Part shown: positions 53,114-61,959 of the stretch, piece by piece
Layout: each line of letters starts with the position of its first letter
Position numbering within the stretch: position 1 is the first letter of the stretch
Assembly (NCBI RefSeq): GCF_007753095.1
Contig: NZ_CP036348.1
Span: 2,294,001-2,358,000, forward strand
Source of the DNA: Rosistilla carotiformis
Lineage (GTDB): Bacteria > Planctomycetota > Planctomycetia > Pirellulales > Pirellulaceae
DNA length: 64,000 bases
Reading direction: 5' to 3'
Notes under the pieces: model-generated
Databases searched by the model: none
What the model was told of the DNA's origin: nothing
Seen by the model: only the letters and a program-made list of their open reading frames with translations
Translations under genes and position numbers: made by a program

Positions 53114-56100
53114 GTGTCGCCCTCAATCAGTCGATTGGCCGCAGTGTATTTGACCGGCATCAACTTCGACGCCGTCTCCGAGACTCTCAGCAAAACAAGA
53201 TCGTCGCCAAGCTGAACCACGGCCTCATCGGCTTGCTCTTGACGAACCACCGACGCGGCCTTCTTGCGAATCCGCTTTGCGATGAGGCGCGGTGCCTTTT
53301 GCTGGTGCGCGCTTCGCACATTCTTGATCGCTGCGATGACCGCGTCGGTTTTCCGCGAAAGCTCCTCATTTCCAGTCACACTCGCAATCGCCGGCACATC
53401 GGTTTGATACTTCTGCGGTGCAATCACATCATCATCGTGAATCCAATTGCTGATCGCTTGCAGTTGCGTCTTACAGCCCGCAGTTTGAAGTTTCTGGCAG
53501 ACCACTTCGTCACTGAGCGAGTGCTCGTCGATATAAGTCCGCAACGCGATTCGCCAAAGCCCTGAAAGCTCCCGTTCACCCGGATCAAGCAACTCATCGG
53601 CGACTTCACGAATCAAGTCTCTACTTTTAGGGCGAAAAACGACCTTGTCGCCGACCGCCACGTCCTTCGCTCCCACCAGCTTCACCATCGCCTTCCCGTC
53701 GTCATCATCGTGCGTGCCGGCGAGGAGGTGTGTCACGACATTCAGTTTGTACTTATCCGTGAACAAGCCGTAGACACCGCCGGCAAATATGAGCAGCCGT
53801 GCTTTGGCATCAGCCTCCGAATGTCCCGAACCCACTTGATCGTAGATACGCTGACGGAAGCCTTCGTCGATATCGTCCTGGACCTCTTCGATGGCATCGA
53901 CTTCAGGTACTTCGACTTGCCGGACTTCCGCAGGCGGACGTGGATTCTTCCAGCCCGTCATTGACGGGAAAATTGCATTACGCCCACGAAGTCTCGTTCG
54001 CTCACCTCGCATCTTCTGACGTTGTTCGGAAAACTGTTTGTGCCACTTCCGTTCAACGTCATACAACAATAAGACGATCGGATCGGCAATTGGCGGCGAT
54101 AGCACGGACGCCATCCGGCTTTGTTTGAACCAACCCGTCACAATCAAGCCATTCCCGAACGATTCACCTGCCGCTGCCGACGCATGCACGCGGTTCGGCT
54201 TTCCGGTGAATGCAGTTTCGAGTTCAGGAACCAATCTCGCGTCCGCGCATAGAACGTCAGCCTTGGGGAATTGCGAGAGAACTTTCTGCATTGCTTCGCT
54301 CTTCGGATTGCACTCACGCAAGCTATTAAGCAGATCCCGAATTCGTTCCGCAACTTCCACCGCCGCGTTTCGCTCGTCTTCCGAGAGGTAGTTGGATGAC
54401 GCAACCAATGACTCAATCTTGGTCACTCGCCCCAAGACTTCGAGGACGGACTGCGACTCATCCTGCAATTTGGTCGCACATCGCATCAAACGGGTAATCG
54501 CATAAAAAGCCTGCGCGACAATTTCTTCAAGTTCGGGAAGACCGTCTGGTCCGCGACGTTTCGCCAACCGCCGGACTGTCGCGAAAGCGCTGAACGTCAC
54601 GCCAACGATCGGGGACGAGACGATCTCAATGATCGGCTTCGCTGATGAAGTCGCTCGAACGCGATGCTCAAATTTCGCAATCTCGCCTGCGTTGGCGGCA
54701 AGCTTTCGTTCTGGCCAGACCAACGCTTTCAAATCTTCCGCGCCCCACTCCCACACACTTAAATCATTGTGCTGATCCGATTCCGTCTCGTTCGCTATTC
54801 GCTCGGTTGCGATCATCAAGCACGGAACCTTCAGTCGATTGAGTAATTTGATGCCGGCGTGCTTCTCACGATTTCGACCCGCAACATCGACGACAATCAG
54901 CTCAATTTCATCAGGGTTCTCCTGTGCGAAGCTGCACGCGACATCGAGGTCCGATGCAAAAAGAAGCACCGGTGGTTGCGTGCCAAAACGCGTCGACCAT
55001 TGCTCTGCCTCTTCTCCATCGGAAGATATCTGACCAATGGGGATCACGTCTTTGATCGGTTGCCCGTACAGGAGCGTTGATTTGCAAAACTCGGCAGCAA
55101 GCGTGGTGGGCATCACCACGACGACCTTTTTCTTGATGGCATGAACGTCTGCCTTATTCGGACCGTTGAACAGAAAATCGAGGCCGCAAATTGCGGTTTC
55201 AGTGTTCCGTGCTTTCCACCCAACCTCACCTCTTGCAACTCGTGTCGAGTCAACCGGAACCAATCGGTACAAATCCGAAATAGGCCAGTAGGTAATCGAG
55301 CCGAGGTTTTTCTGGCCTCGCTCGGTTCGGTCCTTCCGCAGTTTGAACATGCGACGTCCATCAGGCAGATTGTCGATGCCCTCAAAAACCGCCACAGCCG
55401 AATAGTCAACTAATACCTTTTGTCCTGGATTGAATGAACTCTCAGTCAACTGCCGAAGCCCTGCCTCGTGCGCTAACCCAAGCGTTGAGACAAACCCAAT
55501 AAGAATTGCGATCGGTCCAGTCTCGGGCGCAATCAACATCGTGTTCAGAGTCTTCGTGTCTCGAAGATTGCGACACGACAACGCAGAATTTAGGATCGTA
55601 AACTCCGATGCAGCTCGCGGCCCAGACCCGTCGTCGAGCGTCAGCATGTTCAAGAACGGCCAAACACCGACCACGTGATCCAGAAGTTCGATGAGTGGTT
55701 CACGCAGCGGACTTACAAGGTCCACAGCCGTCTGTAAGATGAACAGATCATCGAGGTAGCCGATCAACCCAAGGCCGTCATTGATCGCGTCATCATCCTC
55801 AACGAAATATCGGAGGGCACCTCGTGCGCAAACTTTGTCATCATTCGAGCGACTTGCATCATGCAAAACGTCAATCAGTGTCTTTGCGTTCGCCGCAAGG
55901 CGTTTCAGGAAACCACAATCGGCAAGATGCTGTATCACATCAAGGTTCTCGATCACCCGCTCAGTGAGTTCATCGTCGCATCCACTTAACGACGATAGCT
56001 TCTCGAAAATATCCTCCGCACGAGCCTGCTCTTCGGCGGTGATGGCGGGCGGATGATACGCTACTGGTTCTTCCAACCGTACGGCGATTTCATGGACGGC

Positions 56101-56451
56101 GTAGCTCGCGATAAACGCTTGGCCAAGAGCATGGAATTTAGTCGCTTCGCGGTACTCTGCTTCGGACTGATCCTCGCCAGCCGTTGGTCGGCCATGGTTG
56201 GTAACCACAAACTGAATGGCCCCGCGTGCAATGGACGCAATATCTTCGGACGCATGATGAAGTCGAAGGTAGTTCGCTAACTGAGTCAGATTCCGCAGCA
56301 GCGCTTGTTCAAAACCAAACTCCGGATCAAGCACGAGTGCCCATTCGCCGGTCCTCCTTAACAGGACAATGACGTCAAGTTCCTCGCCGCTCAGGCTGCG
56401 GATCGTTTCAAGCAGATTCTCTCGGTCTGCGAAAGAGAGATGACTCGCCAA
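53101..56451 (-). CDS. Large DrmE-like protein with a DUF1232-like segment
   Basis: This 1116-aa protein is the first gene of the DISARM-like operon, starting with TTG at 56451 (the next upstream in-frame codons run into a stop). The region at about 198-240 (ARGALRYFVEDDDAINDGLG, IGYLDDLFILQTAVDLV) matches DUF1232/YkvA. The central part is helicase-like in secondary pattern (VVVVMPTTLAAEFCKSTLLY, IELIVVDVAGRN), without a clear Walker A. The C-terminal part (about 960-1060) has ELSGLWRIALRTYIDEHSLS and QLQAISNWIHDD. Class 2 DISARM carries drmE first, before drmA; that position is the main reason for the name, and sequence support is moderate. Confidence 0.7.
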   Translation of the reverse strand: MASHLSFADRENLLETIRSLSGEELDVIVLLRRTGEWALVLDPEFGFEQALLRNLTQLANYLRLHHASEDIASIARGAIQFVVTNHGRPTAGEDQSEAEYREATKFHALGQAFIASYAVHEIAVRLEEPVAYHPPAITAEEQARAEDIFEKLSSLSGCDDELTERVIENLDVIQHLADCGFLKRLAANAKTLIDVLHDASRSNDDKVCARGALRYFVEDDDAINDGLGLIGYLDDLFILQTAVDLVSPLREPLIELLDHVVGVWPFLNMLTLDDGSGPRAASEFTILNSALSCRNLRDTKTLNTMLIAPETGPIAILIGFVSTLGLAHEAGLRQLTESSFNPGQKVLVDYSAVAVFEGIDNLPDGRRMFKLRKDRTERGQKNLGSITYWPISDLYRLVPVDSTRVARGEVGWKARNTETAICGLDFLFNGPNKADVHAIKKKVVVVMPTTLAAEFCKSTLLYGQPIKDVIPIGQISSDGEEAEQWSTRFGTQPPVLLFASDLDVACSFAQENPDEIELIVVDVAGRNREKHAGIKLLNRLKVPCLMIATERIANETESDQHNDLSVWEWGAEDLKALVWPERKLAANAGEIAKFEHRVRATSSAKPIIEIVSSPIVGVTFSAFATVRRLAKRRGPDGLPELEEIVAQAFYAITRLMRCATKLQDESQSVLEVLGRVTKIESLVASSNYLSEDERNAAVEVAERIRDLLNSLRECNPKSEAMQKVLSQFPKADVLCADARLVPELETAFTGKPNRVHASAAAGESFGNGLIVTGWFKQSRMASVLSPPIADPIVLLLYDVERKWHKQFSEQRQKMRGERTRLRGRNAIFPSMTGWKNPRPPAEVRQVEVPEVDAIEEVQDDIDEGFRQRIYDQVGSGHSEADAKARLLIFAGGVYGLFTDKYKLNVVTHLLAGTHDDDDGKAMVKLVGAKDVAVGDKVVFRPKSRDLIREVADELLDPGERELSGLWRIALRTYIDEHSLSDEVVCQKLQTAGCKTQLQAISNWIHDDDVIAPQKYQTDVPAIASVTGNEELSRKTDAVIAAIKNVRSAHQQKAPRLIAKRIRKKAASVVRQEQADEAVVQLGDDLVLLRVSETASKLMPVKYTAANRLIEGDTWHE

Positions 56452-57548
56452 AAGTTCTCAGCCCCAGGTTTCATACCCAAACCAGTTACGCACGTGGTTC
56501 TGCCGGCCATCATTCTAGAGAACATTTGTGCGCGGTGCAGCAACTGGAACGCAAGACGCAACCGATCAACCTGGTCAATGTCCAGGACGTCTCGAAGTCT
56601 CTCTCTCCGGTACCGATCGCGTTAACTGGGCCGTGAATGTTAACTCAGAGAGTTCGAGAGTTTCTGTTGTTGGTCTCGGGATCGCTTGCGGGAAAGATGC
56701 TTTCCCGGACCTCACCGACGACATGGCGAGAGCGGAATCATTGGCCCGGCAGCGATCGAAAGTGCCGCAAATTGCGGGCATCAACGCAAAAAGGCCGATG
56801 CATTTGCATCGGCCTTTCGCGTTAAGTTTCGACCAGCAGTGTTCCACTACTGTCCGAAAAGGCTCCCCATAACAGACTCGAAGCAGCGACAAGCCAGTTA
56901 ACGACTTCAAACCGAGTGACAACTCGATCAACGAATCGTCAGCGCCCGCAGATGCGAGCGCGTGCGAATCGTTACCCTCGTTATCATCGAATTCAGGCTG
57001 GTTTAGCGGCTTTCAGGCAACTTTGTGGGACAATACGGTCTTGGAGACGCTCGATCTGCACCAATATTCGATGGAACCGTCACTCTAGAGGGATTTCAGC
57101 CGTATGGTGCCAAACCTCGATTCTATGTTGCCAGTACCCTGCAAAATAGGCCATAAACTGAATATTCGACGTCTAGAAAAAGCTAAATTAAGAGCTTTCT
57201 TGCGTCATAATAGATAGGGAAAGAGTTAGCTATCGACGGTCGCCACAACTTCCACTTTTTGCTCGACAAATAGGACGCCTGACGCCAGTTGAGGCGTGTA
57301 TTTCCTTGGTTGCCCGTCTCTCCCGGGCTAAGCTGCTCTTCCGTTCTCTGTAGGTCGGGCTGTCAATCTGAAGCAAAACCCCGCCGGCGACCGCGGCGAG
57401 GTGAAGAGGCGTTGTCGTAAGTTTTGTTCTTGAGTGAATGAAAAAAGTGGCGCATCCTACTGGAACTTTCACCCTTCAATAGCCCGAAATAGCCGCAAAT
57501 TCGTCGAATCGTGAATTCGCACGCGCAAACGTTACCGGAAAAAGTAAG
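56452..57548. other. Spacer upstream of the DISARM operon
   Basis: No gene is supportable in these 1.1 kb. A strong hairpin lies at 56790-56817 (described separately). An AT-rich stretch with a short inverted repeat (AAAGCT ... AGCTTT, about 57178-57200) near 57160-57230 may hold promoters. Short frames on both strands lack recognisable motifs. Confidence 0.45.
56788..56820. terminator. Strong symmetric hairpin, bidirectional terminator
   Basis: AAAGGCCGATGCA (56790-56802), a TT loop and TGCATCGGCCTTT (56805-56817) form a perfect 13-bp stem, with an A-run on the left and T's on the right. No gene ends immediately next to it, so a lost or unrecognised gene may have lain beside it. Confidence 0.65.
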
Positions 57549-58655
57549 CTGAACATCGACTACAAATTAATACTCGACCCCACACATCTCGACAGCCTTT
57601 CAGTTAAGTACAAGTGGGAAGTCCTACGACGTCACCCGCTCTACATTTGGCTGTGGGAAACGCTCCAAACTCTGAAAGCGTCTGCTCCAAATTCTTTCGA
57701 GCAGGAGTTCTTGTCTACCCCCGTATTCTCCGAGGTCGGCGAACTCCTGGGTGTTAATGGTATTCCAGTGAATCCCGCCCTCGAATTCGACTCCCTAGTA
57801 GATGCAGAAACAAATTTCTTGTGGCTCAAGCGAGCGGCACGTCCTGTGAGCTTGCGATTAATGGCAAAATTGCTGCTGGCGGCAAATCTTCAGCCGGAGA
57901 CTCTCCGACTGCTTTCGGAACATTTTTCTCGTGCGGCGGACAACACCGATTCGAGAAATCGATTCGAATCGCTTTCACTTCTGAACTCCGCCGAATGTCC
58001 TGACCTCGATTTGCTCGCCAATATACCGCTTTACCAACTCAATCCTGCCGCACCAGCCGAGGAATTTAATTCCGATCTGAAAAATCTTCGCGACCAATGG
58101 CGGGAGCGTCTCAAACTCCCCAATAGTCGTGTAAGTGAAAAAAAATACGAGGACTATCTGCGAGCTTGGGACCTCCGAGAAGGTTGGTCGGAGGGAAAGT
58201 ATCATCGTGATGCTGTACGCAGCATGAAAGATGTCGTTAAAGAACTTGGACAGTCAAAAACCTCGGCAAGAAATTGGTATCGGAGCGGATTCAAGCTCGT
58301 GACCGGACATGAGTTTTCTGTCGAGAATTGGGTGGAAGTGATGGGCGTAACCCAGCTTTCTCGACTGTTAGGCGAAACGGTCGCACAGGCTTCCGGACGC
58401 CGTGCCCTTCGCGCTAATTCTCGTCGACCGGTAGATGACACGACCGTCTCAGGCGGTCGAAACCAACAGGGAAATCCCGGAGTGGTTGAAGAGCTGGCTG
58501 CCCAGCAAGCCCCGCAGGACGTCCAACAGATGCTGTTACGCATATCGAAGTTGATCGCCAAGGGCTGCTCAGATCAGGAGATTCTCGAGGATCTCGAGGT
58601 CGAAGAGACAGCCCTGCCAGCGATTGTGGAGTTCCGCGAAACCCATGAAACCTAG
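57549..58655 (+). CDS. Unrecognised island protein, start uncertain
   Basis: The frame is open from 57483 to 58655, and the translated sequence looks coding well before the first standard start (TTG 57711): LNIDYKLILDPTHLDSLSVK and WEVLRRHPLYIWLWETL. No ATG or GTG is present there; CTG 57549 behind GGAAAAAG is used as a provisional start (368 aa). The C-terminal third is a low-complexity linker and a short helical domain (LLRISKLIAKGCSDQEILED). No family is recognised. It lies between the DISARM operon and the excisionase/integrase genes, so an island-associated regulator is one possibility. Confidence 0.55.
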   Translation: MNIDYKLILDPTHLDSLSVKYKWEVLRRHPLYIWLWETLQTLKASAPNSFEQEFLSTPVFSEVGELLGVNGIPVNPALEFDSLVDAETNFLWLKRAARPVSLRLMAKLLLAANLQPETLRLLSEHFSRAADNTDSRNRFESLSLLNSAECPDLDLLANIPLYQLNPAAPAEEFNSDLKNLRDQWRERLKLPNSRVSEKKYEDYLRAWDLREGWSEGKYHRDAVRSMKDVVKELGQSKTSARNWYRSGFKLVTGHEFSVENWVEVMGVTQLSRLLGETVAQASGRRALRANSRRPVDDTTVSGGRNQQGNPGVVEELAAQQAPQDVQQMLLRISKLIAKGCSDQEILEDLEVEETALPAIVEFRETHET

Positions 58656-58779
58656 CTCTTCAAGCCTGTCTTCAAAATAGCATTCGGCTTATTTGGCTCT
58701 GGGAAGAAGGCGGAGGCAAGCGTTTGTTTCTGCTATCAGCCACGGCATCAGTGGCCACCTGATCAGAACGTTCTGATTC

Positions 58780-59121
58780 ATGTCATTCGCAAGTCAATCA
58801 AACCGCCCACAAGGCTGCTTGTCGCCGAACGAGTTTGCCAAACGCGCCGGGATCTCACTGGCGACGGTTCATCGCTATCTCAGTCGCGGTCAGCTTACGA
58901 AAATCCAGAAGGCTGGGAAGAACAGTCGAATTTGGATTCCCGAGAGCGAGCTCTTTTCGTCCAGCTCGCTAACCCAGGATGGCGAATGTCGCGACTCGCA
59001 GCAATCTCCAATCGGTACAGCAGCCCGAGGCAAGAGCCTCGCTGGCAAACGACCGGCGTGGATGAACGACTGGCGTTCCCCAACAAATGGAGGCAATCAT
59101 GCCCAAAAAAAATCATCTTGA
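58780..59121 (+). CDS. Excisionase-like helix-turn-helix protein
   Basis: The 113-aa product has a MerR/excisionase-type HTH at about 14-62: LSPNEFAKRAGISLATVHRY, then LSRGQLTKIQ and RIWIPESEL, where the last element is the wing. The C-terminal half is Ser/Gly-rich and unstructured. It overlaps the integrase gene by 23 bp. The pairing with a tyrosine recombinase suggests a recombination directionality factor or island regulator. Confidence 0.8.
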   Translation: MSFASQSNRPQGCLSPNEFAKRAGISLATVHRYLSRGQLTKIQKAGKNSRIWIPESELFSSSSLTQDGECRDSQQSPIGTAARGKSLAGKRPAWMNDWRSPTNGGNHAQKKSS

Positions 59122-60307
59122 ACAGTTTCAATGCCAGTTCTTTCGCTGGCCTATTTACCAAAGGAGAAACGGAGTCTGGTATGCCGATGGCCGCTCGAAT
59201 GGTGCTGGAAGTCAGCGGACGTCGCTCGGCACGAAAGACAAGCACGATGCACTTGCTAACCTTCATCATCTTGATCGCGTCCAGGCCGAGAATCTTGGGC
59301 TGGTACCGCGCTCCACCTCATCAGCCGGACCTCGGCACCTGTCGATCAAAGCGGGCCGGAAGCTTTTTGACGATCACACTTCGCGGCCCAGGCTGGTGGG
59401 TGGAACCAAGGAGAACACCCAAAAACGCTACAAGTCGATCTTGGACAAATTGGAAGCCTTCCTGAAGACCAGACGGATCGTGCATTGGAATCAGGTTACT
59501 GAGAAAACGCTTGGCGACTACGCCGAACACCTGACGGAGCTAGAGTACGCTTACAAGACCGTGTTCGGTGAACTCAACACGATCAAGACCGCTTTCAAAT
59601 GGCTATGCACCGAAGGGCATTTGTCGCGTGAGCCTTTAAAGTTAAAACTGCGGAAAGCTGATTGCCAACGGGCTTACTGCTACACCGACGCGGAAGTTGC
59701 GGCAATGATCCAATACTGCGGTGAGAACGATGAACTCACGTGGCTCCAGGGCGTGATCATCGGGTTGTCCTGTACCGGTCTTCGGATCAGCGAACTGGCT
59801 TCACTCAAATGGTCGGACGTTCGCTTCGACGACAGGGCGTTAACGATTGCTGATGAAAGCGGATTCGCCGACAGCGGCAACGAGCGTCGGTCGACGAAGA
59901 GTAGCAGGACTCGGCACATTCCAATTCATCAAAGTTTCCTAGGCGTGCTTCAATCGTTACCACGTCAAAGCAATCGGGTGTTTCTTGGACCGCGTGGCGG
60001 CCAGCTCAAGCCAGATACCGTTCGGAACATCCTGGTGCGTGAAGTCATCGAACCACTGACCCCCAGGTTTCCCAAAGCGTACCCCGGTGAACGAAGTTTT
60101 GAAAATGGTCGGCTTCACAGCTTCCGTCACTACTTTTGTAGTACTTGCGCGAACAATGCGATTCCCGAGCGAATCGTGATGAATTGGCTTGGCCATGCCG
60201 ACAGCGAGATGGTTCGTCATTACTATCACCTCAGTGATGAAGAATCACGTCGTAAGATGGACCAGTTGAAGTTGATTGGAAGTAGCGTCGGGCGTTCCGG
60301 CGTTTAG
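59099..60307 (+). CDS. Tyrosine recombinase/integrase
   Basis: This 402-aa integrase starts at ATG 59099, 5 bp after GGAGG (an ATG at 59087 precedes the ribosome site). A core-binding domain (about 100-180, KENTQKRYKSILDKLEAFLK) precedes the catalytic domain. The catalytic residues are visible: R in CTGLRISELASLKW, H-x-x-R in LHSFRHYF, H in WLGHADSEMV and Y in RHYYHLSDE. It lies 154 bp from tRNA-Ser, the common attachment position, and likely mobilised the DISARM-bearing island. Confidence 0.93.
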   Translation: MPKKNHLEQFQCQFFRWPIYQRRNGVWYADGRSNGAGSQRTSLGTKDKHDALANLHHLDRVQAENLGLVPRSTSSAGPRHLSIKAGRKLFDDHTSRPRLVGGTKENTQKRYKSILDKLEAFLKTRRIVHWNQVTEKTLGDYAEHLTELEYAYKTVFGELNTIKTAFKWLCTEGHLSREPLKLKLRKADCQRAYCYTDAEVAAMIQYCGENDELTWLQGVIIGLSCTGLRISELASLKWSDVRFDDRALTIADESGFADSGNERRSTKSSRTRHIPIHQSFLGVLQSLPRQSNRVFLGPRGGQLKPDTVRNILVREVIEPLTPRFPKAYPGERSFENGRLHSFRHYFCSTCANNAIPERIVMNWLGHADSEMVRHYYHLSDEESRRKMDQLKLIGSSVGRSGV

Positions 60308-60380
60308 AAGTTTTGTAACCGATTCGGCATTCAGTCGCTGCGCTTTGCGAGCGATCCTGTCGGGTAAGAACTCTCCTTTT

Positions 60381-60410
60381 GGCACACTTGTGGCACACAC
60401 GGGTGTGCCA
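60381..60410. repeat. Repeated GGCACAC units with palindrome
   Basis: GGCACAC occurs at 60381-60387 and 60392-60398; the second is the arm of a hairpin (TGGCACAC ... GTGTGCCA, 60391-60410). Lying between integrase and tRNA, these may be recombinase-binding sites or a terminator. Confidence 0.45.
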
Positions 60411-60415
60411 AAGAT

Positions 60416-60455
60416 AAAGACCCCGTAAAACACTACGTTTTACGAGGTCTTTTTG
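60416..60455. terminator. Bidirectional terminator between integrase and tRNA-Ser
   Basis: A 16-bp stem with one mismatch (AAAGACCCCGTAAAAC, 60416-60431; GTTTTACGAGGTCTTT, 60437-60452) with a 5-base loop is followed by T's on the plus strand and by A/T-rich sequence on the minus strand, directly downstream of the tRNA gene. Confidence 0.7.
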
Positions 60456-60461
60456 TGAAGG

Positions 60462-60544
60462 CGGAGGACACGGGACTCGAACCCGCAGCCCCTTACGGGG
60501 TACCTCAGTTCCAATGAGGCCGCTCACCAATTCGCTTATCCTCC
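60462..60544 (-). tRNA. tRNA-Ser (anticodon GGA)
   Basis: The minus strand reads GGAGGAT at its 5' end, pairing with GTCCTCC at the 3' end. The anticodon arm is CCTCA-TTGGAAC-TGAGG (anticodon GGA). A long variable arm (ACCCCGTAAGGGGC) is as expected for a class II tRNA, and the T arm is GCGGG-TTCGAGT-CCCGT. The 3' CCA is not encoded (CCT follows). An integrase gene lies beside its 3' end, so it is the probable attachment site. Confidence 0.92.
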
Positions 60545-60627
60545 AGGCTGTGCGTTGTTTGTATGGGAACAGACAACGCCGCGGCAAGAGCTTCGCTGGA
60601 TTGCCGCGTTCTGTAAAGAGGGGTTTG

Positions 60628-61959
60628 CTAACCTGTCAGCTTTGCACCACTAATTAGCTTGATAAAGTCGGCGTTTGTCTCGAATCGTCCCAGCTGTTTG
60701 GTCAGCTGTTCCATCGCGTCGACGTGGTGCATTTCCGAGAGTGTGCGACGCAGCATGGTGACCGCTTCGTAGGTCTCCTCGTCGTGCAGCAGTTCTTCGC
60801 GGCGGGTTCCCGATTGCGAGATGTCGATCGACGGCCAAACGCGGCGATCGGCCAAGCGGCGATCGAGAACAACTTCCATGTTGCCGGTGCCCTTAAACTC
60901 CTGGAAGATCGCTTCATCCATTCGGCTGTTGGTGTCAACCAACGCGGTGCCGACGATCGTCAACGAGCCGCCTTCTTGGAAGGCACGCGCGGTGGCGAAC
61001 AACTTCTTCGGGATGTCCATCGCCTTGACGTCCAAACCGCCAGTCATTGTGGCCCGGCCACGACCGGTCTGCCCAACCCACTTGTTAAACGCGCGGGCCA
61101 ATCGAGTGATCGAATCGAGCAGCAGGAAGACATCCTGTCCCATTTCAGCCAATCGTTTGCAGCGTTCAATCACCAGTTGGCTGAGTCGGACGTGGGAATC
61201 AACGTCCATGTCCAAGCTGCTGGCGATGACTTCGCCGCCGACGACATGTCGCTTCATGTCGGTGACTTCCTCGGGACGCTCGTCGATCAACAGAACGATC
61301 AGCTTGACGTCGGGGTGATTCTGGGCGATGCCGCTGCTGATGTCCTGCAGCATCACGGTTTTTCCCGATCGCGGAGGGGCAACGATCAGCGAGCGTTGGC
61401 CTTTGCCCAGCGGGGCAAGCAGGTCGATCACGCGGTTGGTTAGCGGCTTCTTGCCCATTTCCAGCCGCAACCACTGTTCAGGATTGATTGCGGTCAGCGA
61501 ATCGAAATGTTTCACTTCGGCATAATCGTCGGGGCTGATTCCGTCGACGTCGAGGATTTCTCGAATCCGTGGCCCTTGATGCCGCCGGCCCGGTTGGACC
61601 ATGCCTCGGATCATCACCCCTTCACGCAAACCGAACTTTTCGATCATCGTGCCGGGAACAAAGGGGTCCGAGCGGTCGCGAGTAAAGCTGGTTCCAGGGC
61701 TTCGCAGGAAACCATATCCATTGGGGTGCATTTCCAGCAGTCCCACTCCTTCGACCAGCGGCGCGTCATCATCGACTGGCGGCAAATCGCCATCGGGCTG
61801 ACGATTGCCATTGACGTTGTTGTTGCCGTCGGAGGGGCGGCGTCGGCGTCGGCCAACTCGGCTTTTTCCGCCGTTGCCGTTACCACCGCCATTCCCGTTG
61901 GAATTGCTTTCGTTTCCGCTGCCGCCTCGTCCGCGGTAGGATCGTTTCTTTTTAGCCAT
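60628..61959 (-). CDS. rho: Transcription termination factor Rho
   Basis: This 443-aa hexameric RNA helicase has an N-terminal extension of about 60 residues rich in Gly, Asn and Arg (SNGNGGGNGNGG, RVGRRRRRPSD). The RNA-binding domain follows (GVGLLEMHPNGYGFLRSPGT, about 70-90), then the ATPase core with Walker A APPRSGKT (about 195), Walker B VFLLLDSITRLARAFN, the Q-loop/R-loop region (GQTGRGRATMTGGLD) and the end IKLISGAKLTG. All conserved Rho blocks are present. It lies just beyond the tRNA-Ser gene and belongs to the core chromosome. Confidence 0.96.
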   Translation of the reverse strand: MAKKKRSYRGRGGSGNESNSNGNGGGNGNGGKSRVGRRRRRPSDGNNNVNGNRQPDGDLPPVDDDAPLVEGVGLLEMHPNGYGFLRSPGTSFTRDRSDPFVPGTMIEKFGLREGVMIRGMVQPGRRHQGPRIREILDVDGISPDDYAEVKHFDSLTAINPEQWLRLEMGKKPLTNRVIDLLAPLGKGQRSLIVAPPRSGKTVMLQDISSGIAQNHPDVKLIVLLIDERPEEVTDMKRHVVGGEVIASSLDMDVDSHVRLSQLVIERCKRLAEMGQDVFLLLDSITRLARAFNKWVGQTGRGRATMTGGLDVKAMDIPKKLFATARAFQEGGSLTIVGTALVDTNSRMDEAIFQEFKGTGNMEVVLDRRLADRRVWPSIDISQSGTRREELLHDEETYEAVTMLRRTLSEMHHVDAMEQLTKQLGRFETNADFIKLISGAKLTG

